A DNA stretch of 64,000 nt from DASWUZ01 sp036401375 (GCA_036401375.1 DASWVB010000012.1:1-64000); one strand, 5' to 3'; positions 35,690 to 48,205 are shown, counted from the stretch's first letter. Made by a program: numbers and translations. Notes: generated by a model not told the origin, from the sequence alone.

Positions 35690-36787
35690 ATGCCTCGTTT
35701 CCTCTCATTTCGCGACTTCGACTGGCCCCTGCTGGGGCTCGTGATGGTGCTCTCCGTCATCAGCGTCCTCGAGATCTACAGCGCCACGCTGCACACCAAG
35801 TTCGTCGGCTTTGACCGGATGCAGATACTCTGGCTGGCGGCCGGGCTGGTCGCCATGCTCGCCCTCACGTGGGTGGACTACCACCGGCTGATCGAGTTCG
35901 TTCACTGGGCGTACGGCTTCTGCCTGTTTGCCCTGGTGGCGGTGCTGCTGGTCGGGCAGAAGGTGCTCGGAGCCCGGCGCTGGATCAGGATCGGCAGCGT
36001 CCACTTTCAGCCTTCCGAGTGGGTCAAGATCATCATGATCCTGGCGGTGGCGAGGTACTTCTCAAACCTGTCGGGCAAGGAGCTGACGTGGCAGGACATC
36101 TTCAAGGCGATCGCCATGGTTGGCGTGCCGATGCTGCTGGTGCTCAAGCAGCCCGACCTGGGAACGGCGCTGACCTACTCGCCGATCCTGCTGGCGGGGC
36201 TGTTTCTGGGCGGAATCAACTGGAAGCAGGCGACCATCCTCACGCTGTCGGCACTGATCCTGCTGGGCGGGGCCTGGTACAGCGGCAAGGTGCTAAAGCC
36301 GTACCAGAAGGCGCGGCTGACCAGCTTCATCAACCCGGATAACGACCCCAAGGGGAGCGGCTACCAGATCCGCCAGTCGCTGATTGCGGTCGGCTCGGGG
36401 GGGGTGCTTGGGAAGGGCGCGACCAAGGGGACCCAGACCCAGGGGGACTTCCTGCCGATTCCCTATACGGACTTCATCTTCGCGGCATTCTGCGAGGAGC
36501 ATGGGTTCGTGGGCGCCTGCCTGGTTCTACTGCTATACTTCCTCATATTGATGCGTTTGATACAAAACGCTCAAACAGCCGCCGATCTACCGGGAACGTT
36601 CATAGTTATGGGCGTGGTGGCCGTGATCATCTTTCAGATTGCGGTCAATGTAGGGATGGTGATCGGGCTGATGCCGGTAACCGGAATCCCTTTACCCTTA
36701 ATGAGTTACGGGGGTTCCTCGGTACTGTTCACGTTTCTGGCTCTGGGCATGGTGATGAACGTCCGGATGAACCGTTTCGTGAACTGA
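35690..36787 (+). CDS. rodA: Peptidoglycan glycosyltransferase RodA
   Basis: 365 residues, about ten membrane segments, SEDS family. Family motifs are visible: 'GARRWIRIGSVHFQPSEWVKI', with the conserved R-x-I-x-G and FQPSE, 'GSGYQIRQSLIAVGSGG', the 'LPIPYTDFIFAAFCEEHGF' loop and 'GMVIGLMPVTGIPLPLMSYGGSSVL'. RodA polymerises glycan strands from lipid II and works with PBP2, encoded 9 nt upstream. The ATG overlaps no upstream gene and is preceded by AGAGAG. Length and motif order are normal. Confidence 0.96.
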   Translation: MPRFLSFRDFDWPLLGLVMVLSVISVLEIYSATLHTKFVGFDRMQILWLAAGLVAMLALTWVDYHRLIEFVHWAYGFCLFALVAVLLVGQKVLGARRWIRIGSVHFQPSEWVKIIMILAVARYFSNLSGKELTWQDIFKAIAMVGVPMLLVLKQPDLGTALTYSPILLAGLFLGGINWKQATILTLSALILLGGAWYSGKVLKPYQKARLTSFINPDNDPKGSGYQIRQSLIAVGSGGVLGKGATKGTQTQGDFLPIPYTDFIFAAFCEEHGFVGACLVLLLYFLILMRLIQNAQTAADLPGTFIVMGVVAVIIFQIAVNVGMVIGLMPVTGIPLPLMSYGGSSVLFTFLALGMVMNVRMNRFVN

Positions 36788-37188
36788 GCTCCCGCCGGCG
36801 CCGCCAAGTTATGTACGCCCCGCGCCTCGCCCTGTCGCGATGCCGGGTGCACGAGAAGTTCAGATTTTTTCATTCAGCCGGCCAGGTGGATCACCGGGCC
36901 GGGCAGGATTGGGTAATGAAGACGCACAGAGGGGTCACGACCCGGCCGCATCGGATGGCTGCAGCGGTCACGAACTCTTTGCGCCCGGATGGCCTCCAAA
37001 AAGCAGTCGATCCTTTCCGTGAGCCCTCGCCCTGTTCAGGCGTTCGAGGACTCCTCACACGAAGAATCCCTACGGCAATCCCTCTTTCGGCACCCATCCT
37101 CCTCGGACTCCGGGAGCGGAAATGATTCCGTTCTGATCTGCCTCGCTGGTCTGCCGGGCGGCCCAGGGCCGCCGGCAAGAGAGGCAGT
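36788..37188. other. Leader region before the RNase E/G gene
   Basis: About 400 nt without a convincing gene between rodA and the RNase E/G start. The translations are low-quality. In well-studied bacteria RNase E controls its own level through a long 5' UTR; a similar role is possible here but no known structure is recognised. No terminator follows rodA, so read-through is possible. Confidence 0.4.
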
Positions 37189-41223
<4,035 letters not shown>

Positions 41224-41300
41224 AGCGCTGTGCGTGCGGCAACATGCGCGGCCACGTACACAGGGCAAGGACACGAACCAGAGGGAGAGGGCAGGATCAC

Positions 41301-41334
41301 AGGGCAGAGGCCCGGCGGTCTCTGCCCTTTTCTG
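41301..41334 (+). terminator. Intrinsic terminator after the RNase E/G gene
   Basis: AGGGCAGAG (41301-41309) pairs perfectly with CTCTGCCCT (41320-41328) around a 10-nt loop, followed by TTTTCTGTT. It lies 78 nt beyond the RNase stop codon, which fits the end of the mre-rne transcript. Confidence 0.8.
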
Positions 41335-41514
41335 TTGCCGCGGCTGCAGCCTCGATTGCGGCTGACCACCCCGTTTGTTGCTGAAATCAAAGGCTTGTCT
41401 TCCCGCGTGAGCATTTCTGCTTACCGTGACCGAAGCTAAATCATCGAATAGGTGTTCGACCGATTAGAGGGAGCGCATTCAGCCGCGCCCCTACATTGAA
41501 CCGATGAGGATCAC

Positions 41515-42342
41515 ATGCATCTGAGGAATTTTCCCCGTCCATCGCTCTCGAGGCGCGCGCTAGTTGCGGTCTCGGCGGTCATGTCCGCTGCCCTGTTTGC
41601 CGTGCCCGGCTGTGTCCCGGCCCAGGCTCAACAGGAGGGATCGAGCTCAGCGGACTACAGTGCAACCTTGCTGAGCGCTGACCCGGGCGGGTCGCCTGCC
41701 GCCGATCCAAGTGCATCTCCTGCACCGGCGCCGCAGTATGGCCGTCATGGACGAGGGCAGCAGGCCTATCCCTACCACGGCTATCGCAGCCACCTGGCCT
41801 TTGAAGGCGGAGGCGGCTTCACTAGTCCGATCGGCAACTCTCAGCGCACGCTCGACTATGGATGGAATGCTACCGGTGGAGTGGGTTACAAGTTCTCCGA
41901 CGACCTTGCCCTGATGGGCGAGTACCAGTTCATCCGCAGCGGCATTCCGGGCCCGGTACTGGACGCGGTTGGAGTTCCGGGAGGCAACGTGCATACCTGG
42001 TCTCTCACCCTGGACCCGGTGCTGACCTACAAGAAGGGCGGCCTCTGGGGCGGGTACCTCGTCGGTGGCGGCGGCTTCTATCGTCAGCTGACCTCGTTTA
42101 CGGAACCGGCGCTGGCTTATGGGGAGTACTGCGACTACTTCAGCTGCTACCCCTATGAGTACACGGTGAACCAGGTGGTGAGCCACTACTCCAGCAACCA
42201 GGGCGGCGTGAATATCGGGACCGGTCTGACCTTTGGCAGCTCTCACGGCGGCAAGTTCTTTGCCGAGGCACGGTATACATGGCTCGACACGCCGGGCCAC
42301 AGCACCGGGCTTATACCTGTAACCTTTGGCTTCCGCTGGTAG
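41515..42342 (+). CDS. Outer membrane beta-barrel protein
   Basis: 275 residues. The N-terminal signal peptide 'ALVAVSAVMSAALFAVPGCVPAQAQ' contains a Cys, but the context is not a clean lipobox. A Ser/Ala/Pro-rich stretch (to about 85) follows, then alternating amphipathic strands: 'HLAFEGGGGFTSP', 'YGWNATGGVGYKFSDDLALMGEYQFI', 'GLWGGYLVGGGGFY' and 'NIGTGLTFGSSHGGKFFAEARYTWLD'. It ends in an aromatic residue ('TFGFRW'), the usual signal for the BAM insertion machinery. A small 8-stranded barrel of OmpA/porin type without a periplasmic domain is likely. The ligand is unknown. The ATG is preceded by a weak GAGG. Confidence 0.8.
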   Translation: MHLRNFPRPSLSRRALVAVSAVMSAALFAVPGCVPAQAQQEGSSSADYSATLLSADPGGSPAADPSASPAPAPQYGRHGRGQQAYPYHGYRSHLAFEGGGGFTSPIGNSQRTLDYGWNATGGVGYKFSDDLALMGEYQFIRSGIPGPVLDAVGVPGGNVHTWSLTLDPVLTYKKGGLWGGYLVGGGGFYRQLTSFTEPALAYGEYCDYFSCYPYEYTVNQVVSHYSSNQGGVNIGTGLTFGSSHGGKFFAEARYTWLDTPGHSTGLIPVTFGFRW

Positions 42343-42360
42343 ATCTTTCGAGCAGGTCGA

Positions 42361-42393
42361 AGAGAGGGAGGCCGCCGGCGTCCCTCTTCTATT
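42361..42393. terminator. Candidate bidirectional terminator between convergent genes
   Basis: GAGGGA (42364-42369) pairs with TCCCTC (42381-42386), extended by A-T and a G-T wobble, around an 11-nt GC loop that can itself fold. It is followed by TTCTATTT on the plus strand. It lies 19 nt after the beta-barrel gene and 53 nt beyond the convergent glycosyltransferase gene. Confidence 0.5.
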
Positions 42394-42445
42394 TGCGTCT
42401 AAGTCCGGGTAGTTACGAGCTGGTGCGGGGTTGGGAGTGGTGGTG

Positions 42446-43924
42446 CTAGACCCCGACGGGAAACGGCTTGGGTGAGGATTCATCGGCGTTGGCGCCGGCG
42501 CGGAAGCGCTCAAAGCGCCCCTGCAGCAGAGAAAGCATCCCGGTATACCAGTAGCCGACGACGAAGAGCAGCAGGAATGGCACGGTAAAGTAGTTCTCGT
42601 TGGCGATGGCGTACCAGATCGTTGCGGCGAAGTAGCAGCCGATGAGCAGCTCAATCCAGGGCACGATGCCGAGGCGCTTGCGGTATTTGCTGGCTGCGGA
42701 GCGCTCGCCCTTCCTCTGCACGCTGTACTTCGGGGTGCGCTTGAAGGAGCTCTTGATCCCGAGCAGCGCCTCGAGCACCGCCCTGGTATTGGTGACCGTG
42801 AGCCCGATGCCGAGGGACATCAGGAACGGCAGGTAGAGGATGGTCTTGTACCACTTCTTGGGGAAGAGCACGCGCTGGGAGACGAGATAGAACGATGAGA
42901 TCGAGAAGGTCGAGGCCAGGAACAGCGGCACATCGATGAAGAGCATCTGCATCCAGCCCTGGTAGAAGCGGATGACCATGGCGGGCATCAGCAGGGTCGA
43001 AAGCACCACCATCAGCGGATAGCTGAGGTTGGCGGTGAGATGGTAAAAGGCCTCCAGCTTGAGATGGAAGCTGAGGTCGCTCTTGAAGACGCGCGGCAGT
43101 ATCTTCATCGAGGTCTGGATGAGCCCTTTGGCCCAGCGCGCCTGCTGGGTCTTGAAGGCGGTCATCTCGATGGGCAGCTCTGCCGGGCACTCCACATCCT
43201 GCAGGTATTTGAAGCGCCACCCGGCGAGCTGGGCGCGGTAGCTCAGGTCGGTGTCCTCTGTAAGGGTGTCGTGCTCCCACCCGCCGGCTGCCTCGATGGC
43301 GGTGCGACGCCACATGCCGGCGGTACCGTTGAAGTTGAAGAAGACTCCGGAGCGCGAGCGCCCGCCATGCTCGAGTACAAAGTGGCCGTCGAGCAGGATA
43401 GCCTCCACCTGTGTCAGGAAGCTGTAGTCACGGTTCAGGTGGGTCCAGCGGGTCTGTACCATCCCGATGCCGGGCTCGGTAAAGTGGTGTACGACGCGCA
43501 GGAGCCAGTCTGGAGGCGGAACGAAGTCCGCGTCGAAGATGGCGATGAACTCGCCCGTAGCGACTTTCAAGCCCTCGTGCAGCGCGCCGGCCTTGTATCC
43601 ATGACGGTTGGTGCGATGCATGTACTCGATCGGGTGCCCGAGCGCGCGATAGCGCTCAACCAGCGCGCCGGCCACCTGGACTGTCTCGTCGGTAGAGTCG
43701 TCGAGCAGCTGTATCTCGAGGCGGTCGGCGGGGTATTCAAGATGGCAGATCGCATCGAGCAGGCGGTCGATGACGAACTGCTCGTTGAAGATGGGCAGCT
43801 GGATCGTGACCCGGGGCAGCGTGGTAAATCTCTGCGGCGGCCCGGTCACGGCGTTCTTCTGATTGCGGTAGTAGAGGAAGACGAGCTGATAGCGATGCAG
43901 ACCGTAGAAGGCCAGCACGATCAT
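42446..43924 (-). CDS. Family 2 glycosyltransferase, cellulose-synthase/mannan-synthase-like
   Basis: At least 492 residues. The cytoplasmic GT-A domain has the processive-transferase set: 'VTIQLPIFNE', 'DDSTDET' (first D), 'FDADFVPP' (DxD), 'TEDTDLSYRAQLAGW' (TED) and 'QQARWAKGL' (Q-x-x-R-W). Several membrane segments follow ('LSYPLMVVLSTLLMPAMVI', 'VPLFLASTFSISSFYLVSQ', 'PFLMSLGIGLTVTNT', 'IGCYFAATIWYAI'). It polymerises or transfers sugars across the inner membrane, probably a beta-linked exopolysaccharide. The ATG at 43924 sits in the middle of the first membrane helix ('NPFDTALLIPYFIVMIVLAFYGLHRY'). The frame stays open to 44188 with protein-like sequence but no ATG, GTG or TTG, so the real start is upstream and non-standard or disturbed. 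No other cellulose genes are present. Confidence 0.88.
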   Translation of the reverse strand: MIVLAFYGLHRYQLVFLYYRNQKNAVTGPPQRFTTLPRVTIQLPIFNEQFVIDRLLDAICHLEYPADRLEIQLLDDSTDETVQVAGALVERYRALGHPIEYMHRTNRHGYKAGALHEGLKVATGEFIAIFDADFVPPPDWLLRVVHHFTEPGIGMVQTRWTHLNRDYSFLTQVEAILLDGHFVLEHGGRSRSGVFFNFNGTAGMWRRTAIEAAGGWEHDTLTEDTDLSYRAQLAGWRFKYLQDVECPAELPIEMTAFKTQQARWAKGLIQTSMKILPRVFKSDLSFHLKLEAFYHLTANLSYPLMVVLSTLLMPAMVIRFYQGWMQMLFIDVPLFLASTFSISSFYLVSQRVLFPKKWYKTILYLPFLMSLGIGLTVTNTRAVLEALLGIKSSFKRTPKYSVQRKGERSAASKYRKRLGIVPWIELLIGCYFAATIWYAIANENYFTVPFLLLFVVGYWYTGMLSLLQGRFERFRAGANADESSPKPFPVGV

Positions 43925-44327
43925 GACGATGAAGTAGGGAATCAGCAGCGCCGTGTCAAAGGGGTTCCAGCTATAGAGCCCCTCAAAGGTGCGATCGCCG
44001 TAATGCGTTCTCAGATAGTGAGTGAAGCCGTGCTGGGTCGCGAAGGCCAGTCCGCTCTGTGCGGCTCTCAGCGCCGATTGAAACGCAGGAGCGCAGACGA
44101 CCCTGGCAGTTGCGAGCGGTGTAAAAGGGGCCAGAGTTGCCGGCGCGGCCAGAGATGCGAGCAGAGCGTAGCCTCCGGGAAGGTCAATTCATCTAGGCCA
44201 TTGTACGCGAGGTTAACAGTGCATCTGGCGGTGGTGCGCGGTTGGAAGGCAGAGGCCGCGCGATGCGCTCGAGCAGGAGCGCAGGACGCGGCCTCTTCCG
44301 CAGGGGAGCCGGGCTCCCCTGGTTGCC

Positions 44328-44798
44328 TTAGTCAAAGGTAGAGAGCACCTTTGAAATGCTTGTGTGTATCTTGGTGACCCAGCCCTGGGAGATCGCCTGG
44401 TAGGCGAAGCCGTCACCCTCGAAGCCGGAATGTTCGAGGTGAAGAAGAGTTCCTCCGCCAAGCTTCCGCTCGAGCGTCCACGTCACCACCGTGTCAAGGT
44501 CGTTGCTGCGCCAACTGTAGGCGAGCAGCTGCTGGGGAACCAGCTCGAGCACCTCGCAGTGCACGATGCCGTCCCAGCCGTGCATCGGCCGGGTGCGAAA
44601 GGTGAACCGGTGGCCGGCCACGGGGAGGAAGTCGTTCGGCATGAGCCATGCCTCGAGAAGCTTCGCATCGGTGAGGGCGCGCCACACCTTGTCGACCGAC
44701 TCGGTGAGCTCATAGTCGACGACGACGGACCGTGTGCCGCTGTCGTCGCTGCTGGTTCTCGCTACTACATCCTGCTCCGTGGCTGTGTCGTTGGTCAT
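44328..44798 (-). CDS. SRPBCC (AHSA1-type) protein, second copy
   Basis: 156 residues. After a ~22-residue leader the START-like fold begins with 'RSVVVDYELTESVDKVWRALTDAKLLEAWLMPNDFLPVAGHRFTF'. A strand 'VHCEVLELVPQQLLAYSWRS' and a final helix 'AISQGWVTKIHTSISKVLST' complete it. This is the same fold as the protein at 2536-3045 but clearly divergent. Its ATG overlaps the stop of the ArsR gene (4 nt, TCAT on the plus strand at 44795-44798), so the two are cotranscribed and translationally coupled. Ligand unknown. Confidence 0.86.
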   Translation of the reverse strand: MTNDTATEQDVVARTSSDDSGTRSVVVDYELTESVDKVWRALTDAKLLEAWLMPNDFLPVAGHRFTFRTRPMHGWDGIVHCEVLELVPQQLLAYSWRSNDLDTVVTWTLERKLGGGTLLHLEHSGFEGDGFAYQAISQGWVTKIHTSISKVLSTFD

Positions 44799-45157
44799 TT
44801 TCTCTCTCCTTTGATTGCTGGTTTCGAGTCTTGAAGCAGTTGCGGCTCCATTTGCGTGAGTAAAGCCTGCAGGCGCGGCAACTTGGCCTGCCAGAAGGCG
44901 CGGTACTCGGAGATCCAGTCGATCACCGGCTTCATTCCCCCAGGGTCGGCGCTGTAGAAGACCTGCCTGCCCACCTTCCGATGGGTGACGAGGCCGCTGG
45001 TGCGCAGCACAGCCAGATGCTGCGAGATGGCCGGCTGCGAGACTTCAAACCGGCCCTTGAGCTCAGAGACGGTCAGCTCCCGCCGGGCCACCGTCTCAAA
45101 GACGGCGAGCCGGGTTGGGTCTGCGAGCGCGCGAAAGACGTCGACTGCCTGCTGCAT
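44795..45157 (-). CDS. ArsR-family winged-helix regulator, second copy
   Basis: 120 residues from ATG 45157 ('MQQAVDVFRALADPTRLAVFETVARRELTV'), the canonical ArsR start; a longer frame upstream is not conserved-looking. The helix-turn-helix is 'ELKGRFEVSQPAISQHLAVLRTSGLVTHRKVGRQVFYS'. No metal-binding Cys pair is present. The C-terminal 'DWISEYRAFWQAKLPRLQALL' is shared with the copy at 2201-2539 and is typical of regulators of SRPBCC genes. It is expected to repress its own promoter, which contains a palindrome (45169-45184) between the -35 and -10. Confidence 0.88.
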   Translation of the reverse strand: MQQAVDVFRALADPTRLAVFETVARRELTVSELKGRFEVSQPAISQHLAVLRTSGLVTHRKVGRQVFYSADPGGMKPVIDWISEYRAFWQAKLPRLQALLTQMEPQLLQDSKPAIKGERK

Positions 45158-45163
45158 GAAGAA

Positions 45164-45193
45164 AATATATAAGCAGATACTTATTGGTTGCAA
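45164..45193 (-). promoter_or_regulatory. Promoter and candidate operator of the ArsR/SRPBCC pair
   Basis: Read on the minus strand, TTGCAA (45193-45188) and TATATT (45169-45164) are spaced by 18 nt. The spacer contains the inverted repeat ATAAG-n6-CTTAT (45169-45184), which overlaps the -10. The position between the promoter elements suits autorepression by the ArsR protein. The start codon lies only 7 nt after the -10, so the leader is very short. Confidence 0.6.
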
Positions 45194-45317
45194 GTGCAAT
45201 GTATGAAGTGCGGTCAGATCAGGTGTCCGGGTCCTCGCGGGTGGCCGGTAGTGTTCCAAATCAGGTGTACTGATTTAGCACAATCAGGGCACGGGGGTAA
45301 CTTATCCGCCATCATCT

Positions 45318-46538
45318 ATGAAGCACCATCGTCCACGCTCCCGAGGGCTGCCACTGATGCAGGAGGTAATGTCACAGGTTGAGGTCGCACCCACCGCCCG
45401 GGTGCAAGGAACTACGTTTCTCTTTGTCGACAATGTGCGCTTCTGGTCGATGGCCGTGGTTGTGGCTCTGCACTCCGTCTACTTCGCGTGGACGGGAGTA
45501 GCGATGATGGTGCCCGTGTTCCGGATGATGACGGTCTTGAAGTTCGGAACCATCGGCTTCTTCGTCATCGCGGGATTTCTGCTGGGAAGCCACATGAGGA
45601 CTGAAAAGCCAGCACCTTACCTGATGAGAAGGGTGAAGAGGCTGGTCGTACCGTGGCTGCTCTGGTTCGCGCTGATGGTTGTTACTGCTCGGTGCCTGTT
45701 TCACACTCACATCTATCACAGGCAGGTCGCGTTCAGCTTCAGCTTCGGGGAGTGCCAGCTCCTGGCCAGCCAGGCTTATCTCACTCTCATCGCTTCCTCG
45801 TTCTGGTTTGTGCCGAACCTGCTGCTCGGTATCTGCGTGCTTCTTCTATTCCGGAGAGTTCTCTATCGCAAGGAGCTGGGTGCGGCCCTGCTGGCTCTGA
45901 ACCTCTTCTATTCAGCCAACATTTACGGCCGATGGTTTACGCTTCGGTCCACCGAGGCCCTCTTTGGGTACATGTTCTTTCTCTGGGTCGGGAGCTATGC
46001 TTCACACCATCATGCGGAGCTGCATGCGTGGCTTACCAGGACACCGTGGAAGGCGCTGATCGGGGTTGCGCTGCTGGGGATCGCTGCGTCACTGGCCGAG
46101 GAGACCTGGCTGATCCATCTCGCCGCTACGGACCCGGTGCACATCCTGCGGGTGAGCAACCAGCTGCTGTCGATCACGCTGCTGCTTTTGATGGCGAAAG
46201 CCAAGCGTCCGACGTCGCCGTCGTTTATCAACGTACGGCGTGACACCTTCGGGATCTACCTTGCGCATTGGATGGTGGCGGTCGGCTGCTGGCACGTCGG
46301 GGTTTTCGTCATGCGGAGGGCAGGTACCTCCTACCTGCAGATCGGCTTTGGGGCGCGGCTGATCTTTGCGGTTCTGCTGTTTGTTTTCACCTACGGGTTC
46401 AGTCTGTGGATTACGCAGGTACTCGCATCAAGTAAGAGCATGGCGTGGATGGTGGGTGCCGGAAGCGAAGCGGGACGGCCAAGGCCGCGGCGCCTGACAC
46501 GGCGCCTAGATACAGCTATCGCCTCGTGGCGGTCGTAA
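45318..46538 (+). CDS. Membrane-bound acyltransferase (acyltransferase family 3)
   Basis: 406 residues with about ten membrane segments. The first segment 'FLFVDNVRFWSMAVVVALHSVYF' carries the family motif R-x10-H (R in 'DNVRFWSM', H in 'ALHS'), and 'YLMRRVKRLVVPWLLWF' is the typical R-R-x-x-R-L-x-x-P-W of AT3 proteins. These enzymes O-acylate sugars of exopolysaccharides, lipids or antibiotics at the periplasmic face. A lone gene without an SGNH partner. Possible starts are 45318, 45357 or 45369; AGGAGG lies only 2 nt before the last, which is too close, so I keep the first. The neighbour 0.2 kb upstream is divergent. Confidence 0.83.
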   Translation: MKHHRPRSRGLPLMQEVMSQVEVAPTARVQGTTFLFVDNVRFWSMAVVVALHSVYFAWTGVAMMVPVFRMMTVLKFGTIGFFVIAGFLLGSHMRTEKPAPYLMRRVKRLVVPWLLWFALMVVTARCLFHTHIYHRQVAFSFSFGECQLLASQAYLTLIASSFWFVPNLLLGICVLLLFRRVLYRKELGAALLALNLFYSANIYGRWFTLRSTEALFGYMFFLWVGSYASHHHAELHAWLTRTPWKALIGVALLGIAASLAEETWLIHLAATDPVHILRVSNQLLSITLLLLMAKAKRPTSPSFINVRRDTFGIYLAHWMVAVGCWHVGVFVMRRAGTSYLQIGFGARLIFAVLLFVFTYGFSLWITQVLASSKSMAWMVGAGSEAGRPRPRRLTRRLDTAIASWRS

Positions 46539-46655
46539 CGAGTGCGGCTGCCGGCTTAGTAAGCGTCTCCATCGAGCTGCTGCTTCCGGGCGATGGAATA
46601 TAAAGTCTCCATCAAGTCTCGGTGCCTGGAGGGTATCTAGAACCCTCTTTTGAAG

Positions 46656-46679
46656 GGGGCACGGCTGAAGCCGTGCCCC
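46656..46679. repeat. 10-bp perfect hairpin GGGGCACGGC-TGAA-GCCGTGCCCC
   Basis: An exact 10-bp stem with a TGAA tetraloop in the gap after the acyltransferase gene. Its right arm continues into the 23-bp tandem repeat that follows. It resembles the dispersed palindromic (REP-like) units known from many genomes; dispersal outside this window cannot be checked here. Confidence 0.75.
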
Positions 46680-46720
46680 TTCGAGATAGGGATCCGTGCC
46701 CCTTCGAGACAGGGATCCGT
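46671..46720. repeat. 23-bp tandem repeat (about 2.2 copies)
   Basis: CCGTGCCCCTTCGAGA(T/C)AGGGAT recurs at 46671 and 46694, with the first bases of a third copy (CCGT) at 46717. The period is exactly 23 nt and only one base differs. It overlaps the right arm of the preceding hairpin. No coding role is seen. Confidence 0.8.
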
Positions 46721-46873
46721 TAGGACAATCTCGACATCCGGCGGCCGCAGACCGGGACTTGATGAGCCTGGGTGCTGCAGGTTCTAAGTCTTGCTGGCCC
46801 TCTTCGCGACAATCCCGAGAGACCCTCGAACTATCAGCAGCGCGACCTTGAAATGTGGCATTTCCAACAGTGA

Positions 46874-46912
46874 AGCCCCCTTTCGGGGGCTGGATAGTGC
46901 TCGCCTGCGAGC
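46874..46912. repeat. Two adjacent hairpins before the mqnC end
   Basis: AGCCCCC-TTTC-GGGGGCT (46874-46891) is a perfect 7-bp stem and GCTCGC-CT-GCGAGC (46899-46912) a perfect 6-bp stem. They lie 43-81 nt beyond the mqnC stop on its downstream side. No T tract follows, so they are either repeat units or a weak bidirectional terminator between the convergent acyltransferase and mqnC genes. Confidence 0.55.
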
Positions 46913-46954
46913 GAAGCGGTTACACCCCCAAAATAGAGGTGAGCTCAAGCATCC

Positions 46955-48001
46955 TTAGTTGAGGAACATGGTGGTGTATAAGGTGTCGCGCTGGACGGGT
47001 TTGAAGCCGGCGTCGCGGATGATGCGGCGGAGCTCCTCTTCGGTAGTGCTGTTGGCGGTGCCGGCGGCCTTGACTACGTTCTCCTCGAGCATGACGGAGC
47101 CTACGTCGTTGCCGCCGAAGCGCAGGCCGAGCTGCAGTACCTTCAGACCCTGGGTGACCCAGCTCGATTGCACGTTCTCGATGTTGTCGAGGTAGAGGCG
47201 GGAGATGGCGAGGACCTTGAGGTATTCGACCGAGGTTGCCTCGTCCCACCCACGGCCGCCGAGCGCGGTGTTGTTGGGCTGGAAGCTCCAGGGGATGAAG
47301 GCGGTGAATCCGCCGGTCTCTTGCTGAAGGTTGCGGACCACTTCGAAGTGGTTGACGCGATGCTCGAAGGTCTCGCTAACGCCAAACATCATGGTCGCGG
47401 TGGTGCGCATGCCGAGCTCATGGGCGGTGCGGTGGACGAGCACCCAGTCGGCGGTCGAACACTTGAGGCGGGCGATGCGATGGCGTACTTCGTCGTCGAG
47501 GATCTCGGCGCCGCCGCCGGGGATCGAATTGAGGCCGGCATCGCGCAGGCGCATGATGGTGTCGCGGACGGTGAGGTCGCTGTATTCGGCGATCGCGAGG
47601 ATCTCGGAGGCGGAGAAGCAGTGCAGCCAGATGCCGGGGAAGCGCTGCTTGATGCCGCGCAGCAGGCGCTCGAACCACTCGATCTTGAGGTCGGGGTGGA
47701 GGCCGCCCTGCATGAGGACGCCGGTGCCGCCCATCTCCAGGGTCTCGGCAATCTTGGCGTAGATGGTCTCGAAGTCGAGGATGTAACCCTCGGCGGCCAT
47801 CTTGCCTTTCAGGGGCCGGTAGAAGGCGCAGAAGGTGCAGTATTCGGTGCAGAAATTGGTGTAGTTGATGTTGCGATCGATGATGTAGGTGACCACGCCC
47901 TCGGGGTGGAGCTTGCGGCGGAGCGCGTCGGCCTCCATGCCGAGGCCGATGAGATCGTCGGAGCGGAAGTAGTCAAGCGCCTGCTGGCGGGTCAGCGACA
48001 T
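46955..48001 (-). CDS. mqnC: Cyclic dehypoxanthinyl futalosine synthase MqnC
   Basis: 348 residues. A radical-SAM enzyme with the iron-sulfur motif C-x3-C-x2-C at C51, C55 and C58 ('NFCTEYCTFCAF'), followed by 'MGGTGVLMQGGLHPDLKIEWFERLL' and 'GLNSIPGGGAEILDDEVRHRI', which are typical of MqnC. It cyclises dehypoxanthine futalosine in the futalosine route to menaquinone. The related MqnE/CofH branch was considered, but 'FTAFIPWSFQPNNTALG' and 'WVTQGLKVLQLGLRFGGNDVGSVMLEENVV' favour MqnC. Its presence implies menaquinone by the futalosine pathway; other mqn genes are not in the window. The ATG start is at 48001. Confidence 0.9.
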   Translation of the reverse strand: MSLTRQQALDYFRSDDLIGLGMEADALRRKLHPEGVVTYIIDRNINYTNFCTEYCTFCAFYRPLKGKMAAEGYILDFETIYAKIAETLEMGGTGVLMQGGLHPDLKIEWFERLLRGIKQRFPGIWLHCFSASEILAIAEYSDLTVRDTIMRLRDAGLNSIPGGGAEILDDEVRHRIARLKCSTADWVLVHRTAHELGMRTTATMMFGVSETFEHRVNHFEVVRNLQQETGGFTAFIPWSFQPNNTALGGRGWDEATSVEYLKVLAISRLYLDNIENVQSSWVTQGLKVLQLGLRFGGNDVGSVMLEENVVKAAGTANSTTEEELRRIIRDAGFKPVQRDTLYTTMFLN

Positions 48002-48205
48002 ACTTCCATTCTAATGCCAGGCCGCAGCATGGCCGGCCGCGCCTTCGCTACGCGGCTTTGTTCCCCTCACTGGCTCTCTGCGGCAGCAGGGAACTACAGC
48101 TTCTACCACGGCTTGCGAGGGAGACGTGGGACTGTGAGGTGCTTGTTCCCCATCGTGCAGGTACCGAGGCTCGAACCGGGGCAGAGCCATGAGCGCAGAA
48201 TCCTC

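Noticed and set aside
36811..37125. 104-codon plus-strand frame between rodA and the RNase gene
   Set aside because: Translation has no motif, no ribosome-binding site, and uneven composition; treated as leader sequence.
43040..44341. Plus-strand frame of 433 codons opposite the glycosyltransferase
   Set aside because: No recognisable family; the opposite strand has all GT-A motifs.
46671..46720. 23-bp tandem repeat as a CRISPR array
   Set aside because: Copies are contiguous with no spacers, there are only about two, and no cas genes are nearby.
48160..48190. T-arm-like GGTTCGAGCC on the minus strand (possible tRNA)
   Set aside because: The five-pair T stem does not form (a C-C mismatch and a G-U), and no anticodon or acceptor arm could be found.
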